5,216 nucleotides of DNA from Ruminiclostridium sp. (GCA_017521345.1 JAFXCU010000125.1:1-5216); one strand, 5' to 3'. Shown: positions 1 through 5,039, counted from the stretch's first letter. Notes: generated from the sequence alone by a model not told the origin. Program-made: numbers and translations.

Positions 1-252
1 ATCCATGGCTCCCATGTGATCCTCTGTACCGGCGGTGCCGATGTACCGGATCAGGATCTTACGGAGGCTGCCATGCTGGCGGCATGGCACTCGCAGGGGC
101 GGGAAAGCGGCAATGTGCCTGTGGACTATACGCCGGTAAAGTATGTGAAAAAGCCTGCGGGAGCCCGGCCGGGTATGGTGATCTACACCACCTACCAGAC
201 CGCCTACGTGGACCCGGACCCCTCTCTGGTGGAAAAACTGAAGAAAAAATAA
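1..252 (+). CDS. rqcH: RqcH / NFACT family ribosome quality control protein, C-terminal end (partial)
   Basis: The reading frame is open from the window edge, so the start lies outside; 83 codons remain before TAA. The peptide matches what I know of the C-terminal NFACT-R (DUF814) domain of RqcH, also annotated as fibronectin-binding protein FbpA. Visible landmarks are GSHVIL at fragment residues 3-8, an EAAMLAAWHS helix near residues 22-31, and the stretch VPVDYTPVKYVKKPAGA followed by PGMVIYTTYQT. It ends in a lysine-rich tail. In Firmicutes, RqcH binds 50S subunits stalled with peptidyl-tRNA and directs C-terminal alanine tailing of the nascent chain, which marks it for proteolysis. The family assignment rests on motif recall, not on a search, but the match is strong. 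A GTG at base 16 is internal and not the real start. A terminator follows six bases after the stop, so this is the last gene of its transcript. Confidence 0.9.
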   Translation: MHGSHVILCTGGADVPDQDLTEAAMLAAWHSQGRESGNVPVDYTPVKYVKKPAGARPGMVIYTTYQTAYVDPDPSLVEKLKKK

Positions 253-288
253 AAAAAGGACGCGTGCAGATGCACGCGTCCTTTTTTT
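251..288 (+). terminator. Rho-independent terminator after rqcH
   Basis: A perfect 11-bp inverted repeat (GGACGCGTGCA at 258-268 and its complement at 271-281) has only two bases between the arms, so the real loop takes in some inner pairs. It is followed by seven T (282-288) and preceded by seven A (251-257). The flanking A and T tracts mean it could also stop transcription from the other direction, although the nearest minus-strand gene, the XRE regulator, has its own terminator-like hairpin first. Confidence 0.93.
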
Positions 289-304
289 GTATATCGTTCC
301 GGTG

Positions 305-336
305 AAAACAAAAAGGCTCCCTTGTGTAAAGGGAGC
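305..336 (-). terminator. Terminator-like hairpin for the XRE regulator gene (part of repeat copy 1)
   Basis: On the minus strand, the 8-bp stem GCTCCCTT/AAGGGAGC is followed by C, then TTTTTG and TTTT (the complement of A310-314 and A305-308). It lies about 85 bases past the stop codon of the minus-strand regulator. This is the classic layout of an intrinsic terminator. Whether it works as one is inferred. Confidence 0.65.
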
Positions 337-363
337 TGGCAGCCGTTAGGCTGACTGAGGGAT
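305..363 (-). repeat. Structured hairpin repeat, copy 1
   Basis: Read on the minus strand, this copy runs TCCCTCAGTCA, then a small hairpin (CAGCC/GGCTG, 340-344 and 349-353), then the linker CCAGC, then an 8-bp hairpin (arms 316-323 and 329-336, loop 324-328), then a T-rich tail. Copy 2 (2062-2116) has the same layout on the plus strand. The two copies differ at stem positions in a way that keeps pairing: the last pair of the 8-bp stem is T-A here and C-G in copy 2. I recall closely similar elements scattered through Oscillospiraceae genomes, but I cannot count them here. The outer borders are approximate. Confidence 0.8.
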
Positions 364-420
364 TGTGCGGCGGTGACGCTGAGGGTGTTTCAAAGTTGAT
401 GCGAATGCGCATTTGTTGGG

Positions 421-732
421 TTACTTCTTTAGCAGTCTCTTGGCGTTGGCCAGCATCAACTGCAGGTCTTCGTCATCCAGCTGGGCCAGAACGTCTATGA
501 CTTCCTCTGTCAGCTTGGGATTACGCTTTTTTGTGTCAAAAAAGTCTTCAGGGGTGATGTTAAAGTACTCGCAGATGGCAAAGAACTCCGTCATGGAGGG
601 CAGAGTTTTTCCGGAGGAAATGTTATTGATGTATCCCCGGCTGTGGCCCAGGTCATAGCTCATGCGGTATTCGGAGACACCCTTCTGGATGCGTAACTGG
701 GTAATGCGTTCCCGGACAAACTCTGCGGTCAT
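421..732 (-). CDS. XRE-family helix-turn-helix transcriptional regulator
   Basis: A complete 103-residue protein. Residues about 6-64 form an XRE/Cro-CI type DNA-binding domain: a first helix around VRERITQLRIQKG, a turn-helix pair around SEYRMSYDLG and SRGYINNISSG (recognition helix about 31-39), then LPSMTEFFAICEYFNITPEDFF, the usual closing helices of the fold. The last 30 residues (LTEEVIDVLAQLDDEDLQLMLANAKRLLKK) look helical and may mediate dimerisation. There is no enzyme or sensor domain, so it is probably a simple repressor or activator. The ATG start is supported by a GGGAG ribosome binding site (AAGGGAG) about nine bases upstream. It is transcribed away from the lipoprotein gene across a shared 161-base control region. 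That arrangement suggests it controls the lipoprotein gene, itself, or both. The target is inferred; the fold assignment is firm. Confidence 0.9.
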   Translation of the reverse strand: MTAEFVRERITQLRIQKGVSEYRMSYDLGHSRGYINNISSGKTLPSMTEFFAICEYFNITPEDFFDTKKRNPKLTEEVIDVLAQLDDEDLQLMLANAKRLLKK

Positions 733-749
733 GTAATCAACTCCCTTTT

Positions 750-778
750 TCTATAGCATACCGCTAAGAGTATGTGAA
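750..778 (-). promoter_or_regulatory. Candidate promoter and operator dyad of the XRE regulator gene
   Basis: On the minus strand, TTCACA (773-778) and TATAGA (750-755) are separated by 17 bases, a moderate match to a sigma-A promoter. The spacer contains a dyad, CATAC (757-761) and GTATG (770-774), with eight bases between the arms, which is the size and place expected of an XRE operator used for autoregulation. A weakness is that the predicted start would leave a very short leader, with the ribosome binding site almost at the 5' end. Confidence 0.35.
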
Positions 779-805
779 AAGGGTGGGTATAAAATGCGAA
801 AACTA

Positions 806-834
806 TTGAAACGCACTTTATAAGATGTTATTAT
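806..834 (+). promoter_or_regulatory. Sigma-A-type promoter of the lipoprotein gene
   Basis: TTGAAA (806-811) and TATTAT (829-834) are separated by exactly 17 bases in an AT-rich stretch. Each box is one or two bases from consensus. The expected start point near 841 gives a leader of roughly 50 bases before the ATG at 894. Confidence 0.7.
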
Positions 835-843
835 GAAATAAAA

Positions 844-869
844 TGATGGTGAGGGCTAAAACGCCATCA
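844..869 (+). other. Hairpin in the 5' leader of the lipoprotein mRNA
   Basis: TGATGGTG (844-851) can pair with CGCCATCA (862-869), seven Watson-Crick pairs and one G-T wobble, around a 10-base A-rich loop. It begins within a few bases of the predicted transcript start and ends 10 bases before the ribosome binding site. It may stabilise the 5' end of the mRNA. It has no T-run, so it is not a terminator, and it matches no riboswitch I know. Confidence 0.45.
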
Positions 870-893
870 AATAAATGTCGAGGAGGATGAAAC

Positions 894-1976
894 ATGAAAA
901 GAGTGCTTTCATTGTGTCTGGCCCTTATGATGACTCTGTCCCTCTGTGCCTGTGGGGGAGGGGAGTCTGCATCAGATGCCCAGGAAGAAACTATGGATGG
1001 CCTGTGGGAAGCGATTTATGAAACGGATGAGTTCGGGGATGTAGCGGAAAATGCAGAAATCGTTCTCCGGAGCCCCATTGTTGGTGATTTCAGCAACACG
1101 GCAACCAATAGCTCTGAACTGGGAGGGTATGTATTCATCGATGCATTCCCGGGTGCTGATCACTACTATGTGGTATTCCGCCTTCAGGAATACGGGGATA
1201 TGCCCATTACATATACGAGCAGCGAAGCGGAAGAGATCGTTTTGAAAACTAAGGTTGGCGATAAAATCAGCGAGTATTCACTGTTGGGTGTTGCTCCGAA
1301 CAGTGATTTGGTTCTGGGCACTGATAATGTGACCGACGGCGATGAGGTATATGCGTCTTTGTGCAATGGGAATGATGTAAGATGCATTATTACCATCGGT
1401 AGTTCTCAGTATAACTTTACCATCTATAGTTCTAATATTTTGGTTGCCGGTGATGAAGCGAGCGGACTTGCTCAGGCGCAGATCGATGCAAGGCAGATCA
1501 ATTCCACTTCTGAAGCACTGAAAGCCTTCTTTGAAAAGCGAAGCTATACTGAGAGGGGCAACTATCTGATCGAGCATATGAATGATTATCCTGTAGTAGA
1601 AACTGATGAATTAAAGGAACTGTTTCCCGGCTTATGGATGTATATGGAAGTAGACAGCAGTGAGTACACGACGTGGTGGGTTAACTATTATGAGAGTGAC
1701 AGTTCCATAACACCGGTAGGATATTTTGTGGACGGTGATGAGTGGACTGAACCGTCAAATACTGGATTGCCACAGTCTTATGAGGTGATAGACAATTTAC
1801 TTAGAGAGTATCGGATCAATGGAAATGAGCGAAAACTATCTAAAGAAATTGAATTCCGAAAATTACAGGATGGGTACTATATTGTTCACACAAAGCATTT
1901 TGGTTATGAGTTTGAAAGCATGGAAATCTATGTCCAATACACAGACGAGGGGAATCCCGCATATGAAATCCAGTAA
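894..1976 (+). CDS. Predicted surface lipoprotein of unknown function, 360 residues
   Basis: A strong ribosome binding site (GAGGAGG, 880-886) lies seven bases before the ATG. Residues 1-20 form a lipoprotein signal peptide: Lys-Arg, a hydrophobic core (about 4-17), and a lipobox with Cys20 as the likely lipidated residue (LCAC, then GGGES). The mature protein should be anchored to the outer face of the membrane. A short acidic linker (21-37) leads into a beta-rich region (about 50-185) containing GDFSNTATNSSEL (64-76) and LQEYG (97-101). I vaguely recall such motifs in uncharacterised clostridial secreted proteins. After a helix-like stretch (190-232), a second region (about 240-360) is rich in Trp, Tyr and acidic residues, with strand-like segments resembling a small barrel. 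No catalytic motif, transporter fold or repeat is visible. Base composition is clearly less GC-rich than in argS. It sits divergent from an XRE regulator and ends ahead of repeat copy 2. The product class is firm; the function is unknown. Confidence 0.85.
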   Translation: MKRVLSLCLALMMTLSLCACGGGESASDAQEETMDGLWEAIYETDEFGDVAENAEIVLRSPIVGDFSNTATNSSELGGYVFIDAFPGADHYYVVFRLQEYGDMPITYTSSEAEEIVLKTKVGDKISEYSLLGVAPNSDLVLGTDNVTDGDEVYASLCNGNDVRCIITIGSSQYNFTIYSSNILVAGDEASGLAQAQIDARQINSTSEALKAFFEKRSYTERGNYLIEHMNDYPVVETDELKELFPGLWMYMEVDSSEYTTWWVNYYESDSSITPVGYFVDGDEWTEPSNTGLPQSYEVIDNLLREYRINGNERKLSKEIEFRKLQDGYYIVHTKHFGYEFESMEIYVQYTDEGNPAYEIQ

Positions 1977-2007
1977 TAGAGTTATTGCTGGCATTGACAG
2001 ATAAGAA

Positions 2008-2069
2008 GAGGGAGAGATACCGTACCATGAAGGATTGCAATAGCCTCCAGGTCACGTTATCTCTCCCTC
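2008..2069 (+). repeat. Long-arm inverted repeat next to repeat copy 2
   Basis: GAGGGAGAGATA (2008-2019) is perfectly complementary to 2058-2069, a 12-bp stem. Pairing continues imperfectly inwards: a C/A mismatch, CGT with ACG, a one-base bulge, then ACC with GGT. About 23 bases remain in the loop (2027-2049). The right arm runs directly into repeat copy 2. The left arm starts about 30 bases after the lipoprotein stop codon. Confidence 0.6.
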
Positions 2070-2116
2070 AGTCACTTCGTGACAGCTCCCTCGTCAGAGG
2101 GAGCCTTTTGTTGTTC
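2062..2116 (+). repeat. Structured hairpin repeat, copy 2 (inverted relative to copy 1)
   Basis: Plus-strand order is TCCCTCA, a 5-bp hairpin (GTCAC 2071-2075, GTGAC 2079-2083), AGC, an 8-bp hairpin (GCTCCCTC 2085-2092, loop GTCA, GAGGGAGC 2097-2104), then CTTTTGTTGTTCT. The minus strand of copy 1 has the same order with different loops and some different stem pairs. Conserved pairing with changed bases suggests the folded RNA or cruciform is what matters. The borders are approximate. Confidence 0.8.
2085..2116 (+). terminator. Terminator-like hairpin after the lipoprotein gene (part of repeat copy 2)
   Basis: A perfect 8-bp stem with a four-base loop is followed by CTTTTGTTGTTCT, a T-rich but interrupted tail. 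It lies about 110 bases past the lipoprotein stop and 5 bases short of the stop of the convergent 138-residue gene. For the minus-strand gene, the same hairpin has no T-run on the correct side, so termination there is less certain. Confidence 0.6.
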
Positions 2117-2120
2117 TAAA

Positions 2121-2537
2121 TCAAAGCGTATCCGAATCCACGGAGATATTATCCGTCCCATTGGCCTCAAATTCGTTGATATAGGCCTCGATCCGGCTGG
2201 TGAGTTCCGCATAATTGCTGGCGTCGATGGGCACGTCGTTCATGTCCCTTCTGGCCAGGTCCTCGGCCAGGATGTCGAAGAAGACGCAGTTCTCATACTC
2301 CATGATGGCCTCGTGGATGCCGCCCTCTACGAAGGCACGGGAGGGGATGGTCTCCCCCTGGTAGATCTCGGCCAGATTGTCCCAGCCGATCTCCCGGGCC
2401 TTATCAAAGAGCAGGCTTTCCACCCGGTCGTAATCCCGAAAACGGTCCTCCCCCCGAATGGAGTTGAGGATCCAGTTGCCGATATATGCCAAGTCCAGCA
2501 GTCGCCGGAACTCCTTTTTGCTCATTTCCAGCTGCAT
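2121..2537 (-). CDS. Conserved-looking hypothetical protein, 138 residues, divergent from the argS operon
   Basis: I do not recognise the family. The start at 2535-2537 is chosen because AAGGAGGG lies six bases upstream and a good promoter precedes it; an in-frame ATG four codons later is a weaker alternative. The protein is acidic and probably mostly helical and soluble. It has an amphipathic N-terminal half (KKEFRRLLDLAYIGNWILNSIR, a DRFRDYDRVESLLFDKAREIGW stretch), a short GETIPSRAFVEGG loop at about 61-73, then a helix (HEAIMEYENCVFFDILAEDLARRD). The acidic tail ends in SVDSDTL. There is no signal peptide, membrane segment or metal-binding cluster. The reading frame stays open upstream for hundreds of codons, but only because it then runs antisense to argS. 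Its place next to DUF1934-argS suggests a housekeeping or regulatory role, which is inference only. Its 3' end nearly abuts repeat copy 2. Confidence 0.78.
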   Translation of the reverse strand: MQLEMSKKEFRRLLDLAYIGNWILNSIRGEDRFRDYDRVESLLFDKAREIGWDNLAEIYQGETIPSRAFVEGGIHEAIMEYENCVFFDILAEDLARRDMNDVPIDASNYAELTSRIEAYINEFEANGTDNISVDSDTL

Positions 2538-2591
2538 ACCATGCCCTCCTTCCTGTGGGGTCCAATGGGCTTTTTCCATTCTACGCAGACG

Positions 2592-2611
2592 GGGAGGAAA
2601 GGGCTCCTCCC
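2592..2611 (-). other. Hairpin in the 5' leader of the 138-residue protein mRNA
   Basis: A perfect 7-bp inverted repeat (GGGAGGA at 2592-2598, TCCTCCC at 2605-2611, six-base loop) lies just inside the predicted minus-strand transcript start near 2616. On the mRNA, one arm (TCCTCCC) could instead pair with the GGAGG of the ribosome binding site some 50 bases downstream, so a translation switch is conceivable but unproven. Confidence 0.4.
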
Positions 2612-2622
2612 AACGCCAATAC

Positions 2623-2651
2623 ATTATATAGTCAATCCCAGGGAAAGTCAA
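2623..2651 (-). promoter_or_regulatory. Sigma-A-type promoter of the 138-residue protein gene
   Basis: On the minus strand, TTGACT (2646-2651) and a perfect TATAAT (2623-2628) are separated by 17 bases. The predicted start near 2616 gives a leader of about 80 bases. This is one of the best promoter matches in the window and supports the minus strand as the coding strand for 2121-2537. Confidence 0.8.
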
Positions 2652-2670
2652 AGGACTTTTTGTGAATTGT

Positions 2671-2685
2671 GAGGGGTGTGCCCTC
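2671..2685. promoter_or_regulatory. Dyad between two divergent promoters
   Basis: GAGGG (2671-2675) and CCCTC (2681-2685) form an inverted repeat with a five-base centre. It lies between the -35 boxes of the divergent promoters (2646-2651 and 2688-2693), two bases from the argS-side -35. The position suits an operator acting on both genes, but at five bases per arm it could be chance. Confidence 0.35.
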
Positions 2686-2687
2686 TC

Positions 2688-2716
2688 TTTACATTTATTA
2701 TAAAATCGTGTATAAT
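2688..2716 (+). promoter_or_regulatory. Sigma-A-type promoter of the DUF1934-argS operon
   Basis: TTTACA (2688-2693) and a perfect TATAAT (2711-2716) are separated by 17 bases. The predicted start near 2723 leaves a leader of only about 50 bases. That is too short for a T-box, the tRNA-sensing leader often found before aminoacyl-tRNA synthetase genes in Firmicutes, and none is seen. Confidence 0.82.
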
Positions 2717-2774
2717 TATCTGCCGAATATAGCATCTTGCTTTTAACACCAACCGGAACAAGTGAGGGCAGAGT

Positions 2775-3212
2775 ATGGAACAACCTGTTATTATTTCGAT
2801 CAAAAGCACCCAAAAGCCCACCGGGGCCGACCAGGACGAGATGGAGCTGGTCACCCAGGGTATGCTCTACGGAAACCAGGAGGAGGGCTACACCCTCACC
2901 TATGAGGAGACCAGCCTCACCGGCCTGGAGGGCACCACCACCACCTTCCTGGTGAAGCCCGACAACATCACCCTCCTCCGGGTGGGTACCATCAACAATG
3001 AGATGGTCTTCAAAGTGGGGGAGAAGCACGTCTCCCTCTACCAGACCCCCTATGGCGGCCTGCTCTTCGGGGTGAACACCCGCAAGGCCGAGGCCGACCT
3101 GAGCGAAAAGGGCGGTCACATCTCCATCCGCTATCTCATGGAGATGGAGCACGAGACTGTGTCGGAGAATTCCTTCGAGATCCAGGTCTCCAACCCTGAA
3201 CTTCCCCAGTAA
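2775..3212 (+). CDS. DUF1934 (YwiB-like) beta-barrel protein
   Basis: A complete 145-residue protein, close to the usual length of this family. The ribosome binding site GAGGG (2764-2768) lies six bases before the ATG. The protein is strand-rich throughout: ISIKSTQ at the N-terminus, then ELVTQGMLY and GYTLTYEET, with a TGLEGTTTTFLV turn-strand (49-60). A VGTINNEMVFKVGEKHVSLYQTPYGGLLFGVNT core (about 70-102) follows, and the protein ends in HISIRYLMEMEHETVSENSFEIQV. This pattern, in particular the TPYG segment and the closing strands, fits DUF1934, a small calycin-like barrel typified by Bacillus subtilis YwiB, whose molecular role is not established. Linkage is supporting evidence: ywiB-type genes commonly sit beside argS in Firmicutes. 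Here it is the first gene of the operon, with 30 bases to argS, and there is no terminator between them. There is no signal peptide, so it is cytoplasmic. Confidence 0.87.
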   Translation: MEQPVIISIKSTQKPTGADQDEMELVTQGMLYGNQEEGYTLTYEETSLTGLEGTTTTFLVKPDNITLLRVGTINNEMVFKVGEKHVSLYQTPYGGLLFGVNTRKAEADLSEKGGHISIRYLMEMEHETVSENSFEIQVSNPELPQ

Positions 3213-3242
3213 ATCATAATTTGAAATAAAGGTGACAACAGT

Positions 3243-4988
3243 ATGGCAAATCTGATTCAATACGCAAAAGACCAGGTGACCGAGGTCACCCGCAAGGCCT
3301 ACGAGGCCGCCGCTGCCGCCGGCGTCCTGCCCGGCGGCGCAGAGCTCAAGGGCGGCGTGGAGATCCCCAAGGACCCCACCAACGGCGACTACGCCTCCTC
3401 CTACGCCATGGCGACCGCCAAGGCTCTGAAGATGAACCCCCGTGCCATCGCCCAGGCCATCACCGACCACATGGACCTGGAGGGCACCATCTTCTCCTCC
3501 GTGGAGATCGCTGGCCCCGGCTTTATGAACTTCCGCCTGGGCTCCAAGTGGTACGGCGACGTGCTGGCTGAGATCGAGGCCGAGGGCGCAGCCTACGGCC
3601 AGGGCGAGGGCAGCAAGGGCCAGAAGGTCATGGTGGAGTTCGTCTCCGCCAACCCCACCGGCCCCATGCACATGGGCAACGCCCGCGGCGGCGTCCTGGG
3701 CGACACCCTGGCAAACGTCCTGGCCCGCGACGGCGCTGACACCTGGAAGGAATTCTATGTCAACGACGCCGGCAACCAGATCAACAAGTTCGCAGTCTCC
3801 ATCCAGGCTCGCTACTTCCAGATCCTTCTGGGTGAGGAGAACGTGGAGTTCCCCGAGGACGGCTACCACGGCCAGGACATCAAGGACCTGGCCCAGGCTT
3901 TCTATGAGAAGCACGGCGATTCCTTCAAGGATGTAGATGAGCAGACCCGTCTGGACGCCCTGGCCGCCTTCGGTCTGGAGCACAACATCCCCAAGATGAA
4001 GGCTGACCTGCGCCGCTACGGCATTGAGTATGACGAGTGGTTCTTCGAGTCCTCCCTGCACAACTCCGGCTATGTGGCCGAGACCGTGGGCATGCTCACC
4101 CAGCGTGGCTGGACCTACGAGAAGGACGGCGCGCTGTGGCTGAAGACCACCGACCTGCTGAAGCAGAAGTACCTGGCCGAGGGCAAGAGCCAGAAGCAGG
4201 TGGACAAGCTGGAGCTGAAGGACGACGTTCTGTGCCGAGCCAACGGTTTCTATACTTACTTTGCCGCCGACATCGCCTACCACCGCAACAAGCTGGAGGT
4301 CCGCGGCTTCGACAAGGTCATCAACATCTGGGGCGCTGACCACCACGGTCACGTGGCCCGCCTCCAGGCCGCTCTGGACGGTCTGGGTCTGGACGGCTCC
4401 CACCGCCTGGTGGTGGTCCTGATGCAGCTGGTGAACCTGCTCCAGGACGGCCAGCCCGTCCGTATGTCCAAGCGTACCGGCAAGGCCATCGCTCTGCACG
4501 ATCTGCTGGACGAGGTCCCCGTGGACTCCGCCCGCTACTTCTTCAACTACAAGCCCGAAACCCAGTTGGACTTCGACCTGGGTCTGGCCGTCCGCGAGGA
4601 CAGCGAGAACCCGGTGTACTATGTCCAGTACGCCCACGCCCGCATCTGCACCCTGCTGAAGAATCTGGAGGCAGAGGGCTATACCGTGCCCAAGAGCGCC
4701 GACGTGGACTTCAGCGTGCTGCGCGACGAGAGCGAGATCAACCTCATCAAGCAGCTGGCCCAGTACTGCGAGGCCATCCGTCTGGCTGCCCAGAACTACG
4801 ACCCCAGCCACATCAACCGCTATCTCATTGATCTGGCTGCCGCTTTCCACAAGTTCTACAACGCCTGCCGCATCAAGGGCGAGGAGGAAACTGTCCTGTG
4901 TGCCCGCCTGAAGCTGGCTGATACCGTCCGCAGCGTACTGCGCAACGGCATGGAGCTCCTTGGCAGCTCCGCTCCTGAGAAGATGTAA
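3243..4988 (+). CDS. argS: Arginyl-tRNA synthetase (class I)
   Basis: A cytoplasmic enzyme that charges tRNA-Arg with arginine using ATP. The 581-residue length is normal for a complete ArgRS. The N-terminal tRNA-recognition domain spans about 1-110. The catalytic domain opens with EFVSANPTGPMHMGN, where HMGN (143-146) stands for the HIGH signature. Further landmarks are FYVNDAGNQINKF (171-183), the WGADHHGHV block (363-371) and MSKR (408-411) as the KMSKS-type loop, followed by TGKAI. The anticodon-binding helical domain begins near NPVYYVQYAHARI (456-468), and the chain ends SAPEKM, the typical conserved ArgRS terminus. The start is supported by AAAGGTGA (3228-3235), seven bases upstream. 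The last residue of HIGH is Asn rather than His; I recall this in other clostridial ArgRS, so the enzyme is presumed active. Codons end overwhelmingly in C or G, consistent with high expression. It is the second gene of the DUF1934 operon and is closed by a terminator 10 bases downstream. Confidence 0.97.
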   Translation: MANLIQYAKDQVTEVTRKAYEAAAAAGVLPGGAELKGGVEIPKDPTNGDYASSYAMATAKALKMNPRAIAQAITDHMDLEGTIFSSVEIAGPGFMNFRLGSKWYGDVLAEIEAEGAAYGQGEGSKGQKVMVEFVSANPTGPMHMGNARGGVLGDTLANVLARDGADTWKEFYVNDAGNQINKFAVSIQARYFQILLGEENVEFPEDGYHGQDIKDLAQAFYEKHGDSFKDVDEQTRLDALAAFGLEHNIPKMKADLRRYGIEYDEWFFESSLHNSGYVAETVGMLTQRGWTYEKDGALWLKTTDLLKQKYLAEGKSQKQVDKLELKDDVLCRANGFYTYFAADIAYHRNKLEVRGFDKVINIWGADHHGHVARLQAALDGLGLDGSHRLVVVLMQLVNLLQDGQPVRMSKRTGKAIALHDLLDEVPVDSARYFFNYKPETQLDFDLGLAVREDSENPVYYVQYAHARICTLLKNLEAEGYTVPKSADVDFSVLRDESEINLIKQLAQYCEAIRLAAQNYDPSHINRYLIDLAAAFHKFYNACRIKGEEETVLCARLKLADTVRSVLRNGMELLGSSAPEKM

Positions 4989-4998
4989 AATATGCAAT

Positions 4999-5034
4999 AA
5001 AAATCCCCTTCCGCCATGCGGAAGGGGATTTTTT
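4999..5034. terminator. Bidirectional terminator between argS and the sugar kinase gene
   Basis: A perfect 16-bp stem (4999-5014 with 5018-5033) has a three-base CAT loop. The outer pairs are an A-run and a T-run, and the core is CCCCTTCCGC/GCGGAAGGGG. The T-run serves argS on the plus strand. The complementary A-run gives a T-run on the minus strand, six bases past the stop of the convergent gene, so one hairpin can end both transcripts. Confidence 0.94.
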
Positions 5035-5039
5035 GCTGT

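Noticed and set aside
59..412. A 117-codon minus-strand frame across the rqcH end, its terminator and repeat copy 1.
   Set aside because: It would translate through a strong terminator and a repeat element and is antisense to a recognisable rqcH end. Its Pro/Ser/Arg-rich composition is typical of a shadow frame.
399..412. Small hairpin ATGCG-N4-CGCAT just past the XRE stop codon.
   Set aside because: It has only five pairs and no T-run on the minus strand; the stronger hairpin in repeat copy 1 lies further downstream.
305..2116. The inverted repeat pair as terminal repeats of an insertion sequence.
   Set aside because: There is no transposase, the copies differ in loops and stem bases, no target-site duplication is seen, and each copy looks like a terminator for the gene it follows. 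A non-autonomous element origin of the repeat itself remains possible.
2079..2672. A 197-codon plus-strand frame overlapping the 138-residue minus-strand gene.
   Set aside because: It starts inside the hairpin repeat, has no ribosome binding site, and runs across both the minus-strand promoter and its leader. The minus strand has matched promoter, ribosome binding site and protein-like composition.
2723..2774. Possible T-box or ARG-type leader before the argS operon.
   Set aside because: Only about 50 bases separate the predicted start from the first codon. There is no T-box consensus, no specifier stem and no terminator hairpin.
2538..4997. A minus-strand frame open for over 800 codons upstream of the 138-residue gene, antisense to DUF1934 and argS.
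   Set aside because: It is a by-product of the strong C/G-ending codon bias of argS, which removes stop codons from the antisense frame. The translation is a monotonous Val/Leu/Gly/Gln/His-rich string. There is a good promoter, ribosome binding site and ATG for the real gene at 2537, and argS on the plus strand is unmistakable.
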